64,000 bases of DNA from positions 124,001 through 188,000 of the forward strand of contig CAWUXE010000002.1 of NCBI GenBank assembly GCA_963926475.1. The letters are read 5' to 3'. The notes beneath the pieces were generated by a model. The model was not told where the DNA came from and searched no databases. It saw only the letters and a program-made list of their open reading frames with translations. Below, piece by piece: positions 54,303 to 63,436 of this stretch. Numbering within the stretch: position 1 is the stretch's first letter; every line of letters starts with the position of its first letter. Both the position numbers and the translations under genes were made by a program. The DNA comes from UBA2040 sp002384725. Lineage in GTDB: Bacteria > Bacteroidota > Bacteroidia > Flavobacteriales_D > Crocinitomicaceae.

Positions 54303-55805
54303 ATGCGACTTCCTTTTAAGAGATTATACGTTTTTAGCATTCGTTCTTTTGCAGGACCTTTCGTCGTGACTTTTCTAATTTCGATGTTCATGCTAATCAT
54401 GCAGTTTTTTTGGCTGTATATTGATGATTTAATGGGTAAAGGAATAGAAGTTTCTGTCATTCTACAATTGCTTTTTTACGTTTCGGCAAGTCTGATTCCT
54501 TTGGCTCTGCCACTTGCCATACTCCTCTCTTCCATTGTCACCTTTGGAAATTTGTCCGAGAACAATGAGTTAACCGCCTTAAAATCTAGCGGACTTTCTC
54601 TGCTTCGCATCATGCGACCTTTGATTATACTTGTTTCTATCATCGCAATTTGCACTTTCTATTTTGCCAATTACGTAATACCGGTAGCCAATCTCAAATG
54701 GCATTCCATCATTTACGATATTCAAAATACGAAGATTTCAACCATCCTCTCGCCTGGCGCTTATGCAACAGAACTTGATGGTTATGCCATTAAAGTAGAT
54801 GAGGTGAATGGAGATAATTTTACGAATATCATTATTCACGATCACACGAACAACAATGAGATAAAAACCGTTCGGGCAAAAGATGGTCGTATGTATAAAT
54901 CTGAAAATGGTAAATACATCTATTTTGAATTGAATACGGGAAGTATCGTCGAAGAACTTTCATCTCAAGCGCCAGTTTTTAACGAACAAGGGGATCTTAT
55001 ACCTACGAAAAACAACAATAGACCAGGACGTCGCACTAAATTCAACCAAGCGACATATAAAATTGATCTATCTGGCTTTGCTTTGAATAAATCAGAAGAG
55101 GAACTGTTTAAAAATGACCATGAAATGCTGACGGTTTTTCAACTTGATGATGCAATTGACTCTTTACAGAAGAAAGCAGACAATACCACGAAAGGATTTG
55201 TCGAACAAGTACTTAATGATCATATTACCTATCAATCAAAACTTGTAGCAAAACGCGATACAGCGAAGAATCTCTCGAAAGATGAGAAACCACTGCCTGC
55301 AAGAACAATTCTTTGGGATACCATTTCTAAGGAAGAAAAACTTGCCTCAATTACATATGTACAGTCCAGTTTACGACGAAAAATAGACAATATTACTAGC
55401 CAAGGCACCTTTATGGAATCCATTAATCATAGTGTCCGAAATTACGACATTGAGGTCCATCGAAAATTTGCGTTGACCTATGCGATAATCGTACTTTTCT
55501 TTATTGGTGCTCCTTTGGGCGCAATCGTTCGAAAAGGTGGTTTTGGTGCGCCAGTCGTAATTGCCGCCCTACTTTTCATGATCTATTTTATTCTATTTTC
55601 TGTAGGAGAAAACTTAGCAAAAGAAGAAATGGTGTCACCTTTCCTCGGTATGTGGTTTGCTGGAATCGTCTTAACACCATTCGCATTTATTCTCATGCGC
55701 GCGGCCATCAACGATTCTCCCATTTTCGTTTTGGAAAATTGGGGCAAATTCTTCAGTCGTTTCATGAAAAAAAGAAAGAATGAAAGTTCTACTACTTCAG
55801 TCTAA
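54303..55805 (+). CDS. LptF/LptG family permease of LPS export
   Basis: The 500-residue protein has three N-terminal membrane helices (about 15-120), a periplasmic jellyroll (about 150-260) and three C-terminal helices (about 388-475), the LptF/LptG architecture. With LptB it would extract LPS from the inner membrane. An extra charged helical stretch between the periplasmic domain and the last helices (about 270-380) is longer than in proteobacterial LptF. The 3' end overlaps the first glycosyltransferase gene by 26 bases. Confidence 0.9.
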   Translation: MRLPFKRLYVFSIRSFAGPFVVTFLISMFMLIMQFFWLYIDDLMGKGIEVSVILQLLFYVSASLIPLALPLAILLSSIVTFGNLSENNELTALKSSGLSLLRIMRPLIILVSIIAICTFYFANYVIPVANLKWHSIIYDIQNTKISTILSPGAYATELDGYAIKVDEVNGDNFTNIIIHDHTNNNEIKTVRAKDGRMYKSENGKYIYFELNTGSIVEELSSQAPVFNEQGDLIPTKNNNRPGRRTKFNQATYKIDLSGFALNKSEEELFKNDHEMLTVFQLDDAIDSLQKKADNTTKGFVEQVLNDHITYQSKLVAKRDTAKNLSKDEKPLPARTILWDTISKEEKLASITYVQSSLRRKIDNITSQGTFMESINHSVRNYDIEVHRKFALTYAIIVLFFIGAPLGAIVRKGGFGAPVVIAALLFMIYFILFSVGENLAKEEMVSPFLGMWFAGIVLTPFAFILMRAAINDSPIFVLENWGKFFSRFMKKRKNESSTTSV

Positions 55806-56946
55806 GCCCTTTCTACCCGTTTTGGACGGTGGAAACGAAGCCAGTCGTGCTTTGACTAAAGAACTACTTGAACTGGATTATGAAGTGGAAATTCTGACTT
55901 TCTCCTCAGAGAAACACCCATTTCAAAGAAAAGAATTCGAAGCTCAAGAATGGACTAAACTCTCTATCAATCATGTTCCTATCAATTTGCAAACAAATGT
56001 TTCCGGTGCGTTATCTGCAATGTTAAAGGGAAATTCGTACAATTTATCCAGGTTCACTCATTTAGATTGGATAAAGAAAATCCAGGAAATGAAAACGGAT
56101 TTCGATATGGTGATTATCGATAGTTTATACGTAGGACAGGAGATCGAAAAAATCAAACAGCAGTTTCCTAAAGCTAAAATAGTCTGTAGAACACATAACG
56201 TAGAATCTCATCTTTGGCGAACGCAAGCCGATAATGAATCTTCCATTTTGCGGAAGAAATACCTTACATTATTGGTGAATCAATTGGAGAAAAGAGAAAA
56301 AAAAATCCTCAATCAAGTTGACCTAATCTTGTCCATTTCAGAAATCGATACCGGAATATTCAATAATTGGGGAATGAAAAATGTACACCTTCTTCCCTAT
56401 TTTCCTAATATCTCTGATTCCATTTCTGAAACTATTTCACCCAATTTCTTTTTTATGGGGTCAATGAATTGGCAGCCTAATATTTTGGCACACAATAATC
56501 TGACAAACATCATCTTACCGAAGTTAATTAAACTGGAAAAAGAGATGAAAATGCAGTTTGCGGGTGGCTATCAAGATCAACTTAACAAAAGTGACTCTTC
56601 ACATATTAAATACCTCGGATTCGTTAACGACAAGGTTAAGTTCATGAAAGAATCCGGTATTTTACTGGCTCCAATAGAAAGTGGATCAGGAGTTAGAGTA
56701 AAACTATTAGAAGCACTTGCTTTAGGTGTGCCCTGCGTTACCACCTCAAAAGGTGCCGAAGGAATTGAAATAAAACATGGCGAAGGAATTTTTATCACCC
56801 AAAATGATGAAGAATTCGTTCATTTTGCATCACAATTGCACCAAAATGAAGATCTAAGAAAGAAAACAGGTAAAAAAGCGCAAGAAAATCTTCGGAAATG
56901 GAAAACGAAATATAATTTGAAAGATATCTTTGAACAAAATCTCTAA
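55780..56946 (+). CDS. GT4-like glycosyltransferase
   Basis: The 388-residue protein has a GT-B fold: MKVLLLQSKPFLPVLDGGNEASRALTKELLELDYEV at the N-terminus, CRTHNVESHLWR, and the C-terminal donor-binding region (APIESGSGVRVKLLEALALGVPCVTTSKGAEGIE) with the conserved acidic site. It probably builds a surface polysaccharide. It overlaps both neighbours and lies between LptF/G and a second glycosyltransferase. Confidence 0.88.
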   Translation: MKVLLLQSKPFLPVLDGGNEASRALTKELLELDYEVEILTFSSEKHPFQRKEFEAQEWTKLSINHVPINLQTNVSGALSAMLKGNSYNLSRFTHLDWIKKIQEMKTDFDMVIIDSLYVGQEIEKIKQQFPKAKIVCRTHNVESHLWRTQADNESSILRKKYLTLLVNQLEKREKKILNQVDLILSISEIDTGIFNNWGMKNVHLLPYFPNISDSISETISPNFFFMGSMNWQPNILAHNNLTNIILPKLIKLEKEMKMQFAGGYQDQLNKSDSSHIKYLGFVNDKVKFMKESGILLAPIESGSGVRVKLLEALALGVPCVTTSKGAEGIEIKHGEGIFITQNDEEFVHFASQLHQNEDLRKKTGKKAQENLRKWKTKYNLKDIFEQNL

Positions 56947-58129
56947 TAACTTGAATCCGAAATTGATCGTTCTGCTCTCTCGTTTCCCCTTTCCTCTGGA
57001 AAAGGGCGATAAATTGCGCGCTTTTTATCAAATTATTGAACTCAGTAAAAGCTTTGATATCACACTGATTGCCATTTCCGATAATGTTGTTTCAGAAAAA
57101 AGCATTCATGAGTTAGAAAAATTCTGTAAAGAAATTCATGTATTCTATCTGCCAAAATGGAAAAGTTTGCTTCAATCACTCATTGGTTTATTTGGAGCCA
57201 AACCCATACAAATATCTTATTTCCACAATTATTCTATCCATAAAAAAATCAATGCGATTGTAAAAAAGTTACGTCCCGATCATATATACTGTCAATTGAT
57301 TCGAACAACTGAATACTTAAAGAACTACCACAACTGCCAGAAAACATTGGATTACATGGATGCTTTTTCGAAGGGAATAGAACGAAGAATTCCTTTGCAA
57401 ACGATTTTCACGAAATGGATTTTTAAACTGGAAGCTAAGCGCTTGGCACAATACGAGCGTGAAGTGTATGATTATTTTGAGATTCAAACTATCATCAGCG
57501 AACAAGATGCTGAGGCGCTTGGAACTTTGCCAAATCAGCCTGTTTTGTGTATACCAAATGGTGTTTCAAAGTCGTTCCTGAACTTTTCTACGGATAAGTT
57601 ACCTGAATTCGATATCATATTTGTGGGAAACTTGAATTACCCACCAAACGTGCAAGCGGTAAAATATATTTTAGACAAAATATTACCAAAAGCCAAGGAA
57701 AATGGATACGCTTGGAAGTTTTTAGCCGCTGGTGCTGGTCCTTCGAAGCAATTAGTGGATAATATAGATGCGAATTCGCAAGCTTCTTTGTTGGCCAATG
57801 TAGCGGACATTCGCGAAGCTTATTGCGCTGGAAAAGTATTCGTTGCACCCATGCAAATTGGTACTGGACTGCAAAACAAACTATTAGAAGCTATGGCACT
57901 TGGAATTCCTTGTGTGACGACTCCGTTGGCAAACAATGCGCTTAAAGCGCTTAAAAATGAAGAAATAATCATTGCTGATTCGGTTGAAGAATTTGTAAAA
58001 AATATTCATTTCCTTTTAACGAATGAGAAATCTGAAAGAATAGGAAATAAAGGCAAACAATTGGTTTTGAGAAATTTCAACTGGGGAAATTCGACCGAAA
58101 TTCTAGCCAAAGCCATTCAGAAAGCATAA
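56930..58129 (+). CDS. GT4-like glycosyltransferase (TIGR03087-like)
   Basis: The 399-residue GT-B enzyme begins LIVLLSRFPFPLEKGDKLRAFYQI and has APMQIGTGLQNKLLEAMALGIPCVTTPLANNAL in its donor domain, matching the style of TIGR03087 sugar transferases. The frame contains no ATG near the start. The TTG at 56930 is one option and TTG codons up to ten codons later are others, so the start is uncertain. It is coupled to the preceding glycosyltransferase and probably acts on the same glycan. Confidence 0.85.
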   Translation: MNKISNNLNPKLIVLLSRFPFPLEKGDKLRAFYQIIELSKSFDITLIAISDNVVSEKSIHELEKFCKEIHVFYLPKWKSLLQSLIGLFGAKPIQISYFHNYSIHKKINAIVKKLRPDHIYCQLIRTTEYLKNYHNCQKTLDYMDAFSKGIERRIPLQTIFTKWIFKLEAKRLAQYEREVYDYFEIQTIISEQDAEALGTLPNQPVLCIPNGVSKSFLNFSTDKLPEFDIIFVGNLNYPPNVQAVKYILDKILPKAKENGYAWKFLAAGAGPSKQLVDNIDANSQASLLANVADIREAYCAGKVFVAPMQIGTGLQNKLLEAMALGIPCVTTPLANNALKALKNEEIIIADSVEEFVKNIHFLLTNEKSERIGNKGKQLVLRNFNWGNSTEILAKAIQKA

Positions 58130-58167
58130 AATTTCTAAAAGCGAAGTCAAAAAATCACTTTAATATA

Positions 58168-58175
58168 TATCTTTG
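58168..58175 (+). promoter_or_regulatory. -7 box immediately before the BatA gene
   Basis: TATCTTTG lies five bases before the ATG at 58181, suggesting a very short or absent leader. No -33 TTG is clear. Confidence 0.45.
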
Positions 58176-58180
58176 ACTTC

Positions 58181-60238
58181 ATGCATTTTGTATATCCACA
58201 ATTTCTTTGGGCACTGCTCCTTCTCGCCATCCCAATTATTATTCATTTATACAATTTTCGAAAATACAAAACTCTTTATTTTTCCAGTCTTAAGTTTCTC
58301 AAGAAGGTAGAACTCGAAAATCAAGCTACAAAGAACATCAAACAATGGATTATACTGGCTTCTAGGCTACTCTGCCTGTTGTTCGCCATCTTAGCTTTTG
58401 CCCAACCCTACCTTCCTGTTAACCAAAAATTGCGTGAAGGTGGCAACCCTCTTTTATCCATTTACCTCGACAATTCCTTCTCAATGGGACAAAAAGGAAC
58501 AGAAGGTGAATTACTTTCTGAAGGACGAGAAACAGCCAAACGACTTATTTTAGACGCCAGCAACGATACTCGATTTGTTATCGTCACTAACGAAATGTCT
58601 GGGATTGAACAACGTGTGATAAGCAAAGTAGAAGCTTTGGATTATTTGGACAAAATCGAATTATCACCTTTGGTGCGAAAAATGGGCGACGTGATGGATT
58701 GGCAGCGATCCTACATCGAACAATATAGTAATGATAAAGAAAAAATTAGCACAGTTCAGTACGTAATTCTATCTGATTTTCAAAAGAATAGTTTCAACAT
58801 AAAAGCATTAAAAGAAGATAAAAAAGGGTTCTATTATCCCATTCAATTTATAGCCCAAAACAACAGCAATCTGTGTGTTGACTCGGTTTGGTTTACAGAG
58901 CCAAATATTAAAATCGGACAAAACAATGAATTGAACGTTCGCGTGAGAAACTACGGAGAAACGGATTGGACGAATGCCGAATTGAATATAAAAGCTAGTT
59001 CCATTAATCGTGATGTCTTTGTAGATGTTCCCGCTGGACAAAGCGCCACATCGACTATCAACTTCATGGAGAACAAGTCGAAAGGCAAGCAAGATCAGTT
59101 TCGCTCAGCATCCGCCTCTATACGCGACAAACAAGTATATTTCGATGATGAATTCTATTTCACATATGCTCCGAAAGAGTTAGCGAAGGTTCTTGTCATA
59201 GACGGACAAGACGCCGTTCCTAACGTTCGTGCAGTATATTCGTTGGATCCTTTTTATTCAAACCAAACTGTGTCTGAAAACGGCGTAACGCTCGATCAAT
59301 TAAAAGACGTTGACTTGGTGGTCCTCAATGGTTTAAATGACATACCTTCAGGTTTGGTTCAACAATTGAAGGATTTCAAAAACAATCAAGGTTCACTGCT
59401 TATTTTCCCAGGAAGTAACATTAATATGAGTTCAATGAATAAGGCGCTTTCAGCTTTTGGGCTTGCGAATATTCGCTCATCGATGACCGATGGTACAAAA
59501 ATCAAAGATGTTGCCTATTCAGACCCCTTTTTCAAACCTGTTTTTGACAAGAAACCGAGTCAACTCAACCTCCCTTCGGTCGAAAAAATGTACAATATTG
59601 CCGCAAATGCGCAATGCATTTCCTTAGTACGAGTACAAAATGGTCAAGCAATTTTCGTTCGGACGACTGACTCTAAGGCCTTTCTCTTCGGAAGCAGCTT
59701 AAGGAAAAGCTATAGTTCATTCATTTCAAACGCACTCTTTTCTACCATTTGTCTGCGTGTGGGTGAACTGAGCCACAAGCAACGACCGTACTTTTTGACT
59801 ATTGGAGAAGATAGCAAGTATCCCTTGTTCACTTCCATAAACAGCGAGAAACCCGTCCATTTGAAAAACCAAAACATAGATTTTATTCCAATAAAAGAAA
59901 GAATTGGCAACTTGGACTACCTCTCCATCCGCGGCAATGAAGCTTCAGAACTATTGAAAGCAGGTATCTTTGACATACTGGGAGAATCCAATATGGGGAA
60001 ATTGGCATTGAACTACAATCGTTTGGAATCAGATATCGCTCCCATGAACATCGACAAGGTGGTTGCTCAGCTTAAAGACAAAGGTTTAACCAACATTTCT
60101 CCAGGCACAATAAAAAATGGGCAAAGCTTAGCGAAACTAGACCTTCAGAAACCTTTTGAATATTGGAGATGGGCAATCGTTTTAAGTTTATTATTTTTAG
60201 TCCTTGAACTGGTTATCATCCGCTGGTGGAAAAATTAA
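58181..60238 (+). CDS. BatA/vWA-domain membrane protein
   Basis: The 685-residue protein starts with the BatA pattern MHFVYPQFLWALLLLAIPIIIHLYNFRKYKTLYFSS and a second helix (WIILASRLLCLLFAILAFAQPYLP). A vWA-like domain follows with DNSFSM, a MIDAS-type DxSxS site (about 98-103). A large extracytoplasmic region and a final helix (about 663-682) complete it. In Bacteroidota, BatA-type proteins belong to Bat/MoxR systems, but no MoxR gene is nearby. It is followed 9 bases later by a dihydroorotase-like gene. Confidence 0.88.
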   Translation: MHFVYPQFLWALLLLAIPIIIHLYNFRKYKTLYFSSLKFLKKVELENQATKNIKQWIILASRLLCLLFAILAFAQPYLPVNQKLREGGNPLLSIYLDNSFSMGQKGTEGELLSEGRETAKRLILDASNDTRFVIVTNEMSGIEQRVISKVEALDYLDKIELSPLVRKMGDVMDWQRSYIEQYSNDKEKISTVQYVILSDFQKNSFNIKALKEDKKGFYYPIQFIAQNNSNLCVDSVWFTEPNIKIGQNNELNVRVRNYGETDWTNAELNIKASSINRDVFVDVPAGQSATSTINFMENKSKGKQDQFRSASASIRDKQVYFDDEFYFTYAPKELAKVLVIDGQDAVPNVRAVYSLDPFYSNQTVSENGVTLDQLKDVDLVVLNGLNDIPSGLVQQLKDFKNNQGSLLIFPGSNINMSSMNKALSAFGLANIRSSMTDGTKIKDVAYSDPFFKPVFDKKPSQLNLPSVEKMYNIAANAQCISLVRVQNGQAIFVRTTDSKAFLFGSSLRKSYSSFISNALFSTICLRVGELSHKQRPYFLTIGEDSKYPLFTSINSEKPVHLKNQNIDFIPIKERIGNLDYLSIRGNEASELLKAGIFDILGESNMGKLALNYNRLESDIAPMNIDKVVAQLKDKGLTNISPGTIKNGQSLAKLDLQKPFEYWRWAIVLSLLFLVLELVIIRWWKN

Positions 60239-60247
60239 TTAGAACAA

Positions 60248-61525
60248 ATGAAAGTACTCATTAAGAACGCCCAAATCGTCGACAAGTCCTCTCCCCACAA
60301 CGGAAAGAAAATGGATATTCTTGTTGAAAACGAGTTGATTACAAAAATCAACAAGAAGATTGAGGACAAAGATGCGCATGTGATTGAAGGAAAAGATTTG
60401 CATGTCAGCATCGGCTGGACAGATTTAAAAGCATCCTTTTGCGATCCAGGAGAAGAACACAAAGAAACAATAGAAACAGGATTAGATGCCGCCGCTTTCG
60501 GCGGATACACGCATGTTGCCGTGCTTCCATTGACAACTCCGGTTGTAGATAGCAAAGCAACTGTGGAATACATGTTGAAACGTGCGGAAGGTCATGCTAC
60601 TCAAATTCACCCAATTGGAGCTCTGACAAAAGGATTGCAAGGAGAAAGTTTATCTGAAATGTTCGATCTTTATCAAAACGGAGTTCGCTTATTTTCAGAT
60701 GATACTCAAACCGTTAGTGCAGGAATCTTATACCGAGCCTTGCTTTACGCTAAAAACTTTGGTGGGCGTGTCATTTGTTTTGCACGAGACTATTCAATAG
60801 CCGGTGGAGGCATGGTAAACGAAGGTTTAGCTTCTGTTCACACGGGACTAAAAGCTGATGCAGACATTGCTGAAATCATTCAAGTAGAACGAAACATACG
60901 TTTGGCGGAATACACAGGTGGAGCTATCCATTTCACTGGACTTTCTACTGCCGAATCCGTTGAATTGATTCGAAAAGCGAAGAAAAACAAGTTGGATGTA
61001 ACGGCTGACGTTCACGCCATGAACTTGCTGTTTACCGAAGAAAGCGTGTTTGATTTTGACTCCAACTACAAAGTAATGCCGGTTCTACGAACTGAAAAGG
61101 ATAGGAAAGCACTTTGGAAAGGTTTAAAAGATGGAACGATTGATACAGTTGTTTCTGATCATCGACCGGGTGACAAAGAGGAGAAAGATGTTGAGTTTGA
61201 TCTCGCACACTTCGGAGCCATTCAATTGCAAACTGCTTTTGCCGCATTAATGGCAGACGAAAATGCCGATATTGAACTGTTGTGTGAAGCACTTGGAAAT
61301 AAAGCACGGTCAATAGCAAACATTAATAATGCTTCAATTGAAGTTAGTCAAATAGCTGATATAACCATTTTTAGTTCAACATCAAAATGGATATTCGACA
61401 AAGAAATAATCATTTCTAATACAGAAAACTCACCTTTTATCAATACCGAATTTTCGACACAAATTATAGCCGTAATCAACCAAGGAAAAATGCTAGTTAA
61501 CGATACAGTATATGGAGAAGCGTGA
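60248..61525 (+). CDS. dihydroorotase-like protein lacking the HxH metal motif
   Basis: The 425-residue amidohydrolase-fold protein aligns with dihydroorotase (GWTDLKASFCDPGEEHKETIETGLDAAAFGGYTHVAVLP, VSDHRPGDKEEKDVEFD). At the start of the barrel, where active enzymes have DxHVHxR, it has DLKASF, so both histidine ligands are absent. Some other sites remain, for example Asp in SDHRP. Bacteroidota commonly carry such a second copy. It may be a non-catalytic pyrimidine-pathway partner or a re-purposed enzyme. It overlaps the methyltransferase gene by 14 bases. Confidence 0.85.
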   Translation: MKVLIKNAQIVDKSSPHNGKKMDILVENELITKINKKIEDKDAHVIEGKDLHVSIGWTDLKASFCDPGEEHKETIETGLDAAAFGGYTHVAVLPLTTPVVDSKATVEYMLKRAEGHATQIHPIGALTKGLQGESLSEMFDLYQNGVRLFSDDTQTVSAGILYRALLYAKNFGGRVICFARDYSIAGGGMVNEGLASVHTGLKADADIAEIIQVERNIRLAEYTGGAIHFTGLSTAESVELIRKAKKNKLDVTADVHAMNLLFTEESVFDFDSNYKVMPVLRTEKDRKALWKGLKDGTIDTVVSDHRPGDKEEKDVEFDLAHFGAIQLQTAFAALMADENADIELLCEALGNKARSIANINNASIEVSQIADITIFSSTSKWIFDKEIIISNTENSPFINTEFSTQIIAVINQGKMLVNDTVYGEA

Positions 61526-62084
61526 TTTCTTCAGAGCATTCTTTAAGAATGCAAAAATGGTCGGATCACTTCGTCCCAGCTCTAAACAATTAACCAAGAG
61601 CATGTTGAATTCGGTTGATTTCAGCAAGGCGAAAACTATCATTGAGCTGGGCCCCGGAACCGGCGTGTTTACCAGAGAAATATTGGCAAAAATGGCACCA
61701 GACGCAACTTTACTTGTGTTTGAATTGCACGATGAGTTTTTTCACAATCTAAATAAATCCATTAAGGATGATCGCGTTCACTTTATCCATGACAGTGCTG
61801 AAAAGCTAAAAGAATACCTCGACCAACACAACATGCACCAAACTGATGCAGTAATTTCTTCTCTTCCGCTGGCGAACTTCCCGAAGGAGTTAAGAGCAAA
61901 CATTGTAAAAGCGGCGATAGACTCCCTGGCTGACGATGGATGTCTTGCGCAGTTCCAATATTCACTTCAGTCGAAAAAGTACCTTAAATCGATGTTCCCT
62001 AAAGTTAAAATCAATTATATCTTTTGGAATTTTCCTCCAGCATTCGTTTACACCTGCCGCAAATTGGCAAAACCTACTATTTAG
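61512..62084 (+). CDS. class I SAM methyltransferase, phospholipid N-methyltransferase-like
   Basis: The 190-residue protein has motif I TIIELGPGTGVFTREIL (about 42-58), an acidic motif II FELHDEF, and DAVISSLPLANFPKELR as motif IV, in the style of PmtA and KsgA-related enzymes. N-terminal FFKNAKMVGSLRPSSKQLTKSML is typical of PmtA-like proteins that methylate phosphatidylethanolamine. The substrate is inferred only. The gene is coupled to the dihydroorotase-like gene. Confidence 0.85.
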   Translation: MEKRDFFRAFFKNAKMVGSLRPSSKQLTKSMLNSVDFSKAKTIIELGPGTGVFTREILAKMAPDATLLVFELHDEFFHNLNKSIKDDRVHFIHDSAEKLKEYLDQHNMHQTDAVISSLPLANFPKELRANIVKAAIDSLADDGCLAQFQYSLQSKKYLKSMFPKVKINYIFWNFPPAFVYTCRKLAKPTI

Positions 62085-62168
62085 TCCATCATCGCTACCT
62101 TTCAGAAGGTTATAAAAAAGTGGTACGGATTTTGGCTATGTTTTGTTGAACAACTAAAAAAATTCGTT

Positions 62169-62288
62169 ATGAATACGAAGAACAAACAAAAGAAAGAAAG
62201 CATTCGAATTGTAAAAACGATTTTGAAAAGCAAAAAGTTTAGTTTTGACCAAGGATTGATATTTCTTGGCACGCAGATTCAATCTTAG
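62169..62288 (+). CDS. possible 39-aa basic peptide
   Basis: An ATG at 62169 opens a 39-codon frame with a lysine-rich start (MNTKNKQKKESIRIVKTIL) and no known family. It lies alone in a 213-base gap between convergent genes. It could be a small real gene or chance. Confidence 0.3.
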   Translation: MNTKNKQKKESIRIVKTILKSKKFSFDQGLIFLGTQIQS

Positions 62289-62297
62289 AATTTGCTA

Positions 62298-62747
62298 CTA
62301 AAAGCTAGACCTAAATTTATCTAACAAATCGCTGAGTTGATTTGCCTCTTCTACCGTCAAACCATTTGCCGATAAAAACAAATCAAACCCTTGATTATCA
62401 ATATCTTTAAGCAAGGCTAGTCCTGTTTCAGTAATCTGAACAAAACTTTGTCGACGATCTTCTTTACAACCGTAGCGTTCAATGTAGTTTTTCTCCATCA
62501 ATTTATCCATCAATCGAGTCGTATTGGGAGATTTCTCAATCATACGTTCCTTTATAATATTGATAGTCAGCGGCTCTTTGGCACCTCGAAGGATGCGTAA
62601 AATATTGAATTGCGCCATGGACAAACCAAAATTTACCATAAATTTATTTTGCTCTGAAGCAATGTAATTAGAGGTAATTCTAACATTTAATAGCGCTCTA
62701 ATTTGCGCAGAAGAAAAACCTGTTTTGACAATATCATCAATATTCAT
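62298..62747 (-). CDS. MarR-family transcriptional regulator
   Basis: The 149-residue protein has the winged-helix core LSMAQFNILRILRGAKEPLTINIIKERMIEKSPNTTRLMDKLMEKNYIERYGCKEDRRQSFVQITETGLALL (about 45-116), including the wing with the DRR motif. Flanking helices form the dimer. Its target is probably its own promoter, where a perfect 14-bp palindrome abuts the -7 box. The inducer is unknown. Confidence 0.92.
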   Translation of the reverse strand: MNIDDIVKTGFSSAQIRALLNVRITSNYIASEQNKFMVNFGLSMAQFNILRILRGAKEPLTINIIKERMIEKSPNTTRLMDKLMEKNYIERYGCKEDRRQSFVQITETGLALLKDIDNQGFDLFLSANGLTVEEANQLSDLLDKFRSSF

Positions 62748-62751
62748 GGTG

Positions 62752-62773
62752 CAAATTTAATTACCATGGTAAT
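62752..62773 (-). promoter_or_regulatory. -7 box and palindromic operator of the MarR gene
   Basis: The minus strand reads a perfect palindrome ATTACCATGGTAAT (62773-62760) followed directly by the TAAATTTG box (62759-62752), then four bases and the ATG at 62747. The palindrome is placed for autorepression, and the mRNA is predicted to be almost leaderless. Confidence 0.6.
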
Positions 62774-62907
62774 GATATCCTAATTCTTTATGATTTGAAG
62801 TAGCACCAGAATACGATCATCCACCTGAAAAACAAGCCCTTGATGCTCTAACATTTTCTTTTCCATGAACTGCATTCTTTTACGTTTTGGCCCCAATAAT
62901 GAGAGTT

Positions 62908-63168
62908 TCAGCCTATTAATGAAGCGTTTTCGACCCAGTTTTTATCCTTTTCTCCACCAAACTGATCTTGAAAACCATCTGAAAACATGAAAATCGTCGT
63001 GTTTCCCTGGATATCTAATTCATGATTTGTAAACCCATTCTTGGGATAGGGATCGGATCGGACGATATATTCAAAAAAGTCGGACTCAGAATTGTATTTC
63101 AACAAATACATCGGACTGTTTAGCTCCTCCCCTTTTGAAATTCGATTTAACATTATATTCAGTCCCAA
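62908..63168 (-). pseudogene. remnant of a SpoIIE/PP2C-type phosphatase
   Basis: An 86-residue frame contains NSPMYLLKYNSESDFFEYIVRSDPYP and TTIFMFSDGFQDQFGGEKDKNW. The second segment is the conserved C-terminal motif of SpoIIE-family protein phosphatases of Bacteroidota. The rest of the catalytic domain and the usual N-terminal sensor or TPR part are missing, and the C-terminal tail after GGEKDKNW is in the wrong frame or lost. It lies next to another broken fragment. Confidence 0.7.
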
Positions 63169-63424
63169 TACAAGGAATCGTCGGTCGTCTTTCTCAGATC
63201 ATCCTTTTTCGGAAAAGTAGAGAGCATTTTCTCCAATTCGTCTCCTGAAATATTTTGTGCAGTTACGTTAACAATGTGGATAGCTTGCTATGGATGTTCT
63301 CCATAGTTTGGTTTTTTGTTTAAAATAATTGAAAGTGATAAAAAAAACAGAACAACAAGACAATAAGTAAATAGAAGTAGAAAAGTATTCTAGCACTCTT
63401 GTTTTCAAAAATCTGCTTAATCAA
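63150..63424 (-). pseudogene. frameshifted fragment: membrane anchor plus unknown segment
   Basis: From 63424 the minus frame reads LIKQIFENKSARILFYFYLLIVLLF. It then loses frame at a run of eight T (63347-63340 on the plus strand as A8). One extra T would restore it and continue FLSLSIILNKKPNYGEHP, a stop, then QAIHIVNVTAQNISGDELE to DDSLYWD. The restored product would be a single-pass protein of unknown family. One frameshift and one stop indicate decay or sequencing error. Confidence 0.45.
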
Positions 63425-63436
63425 GTATCCCTCTGG

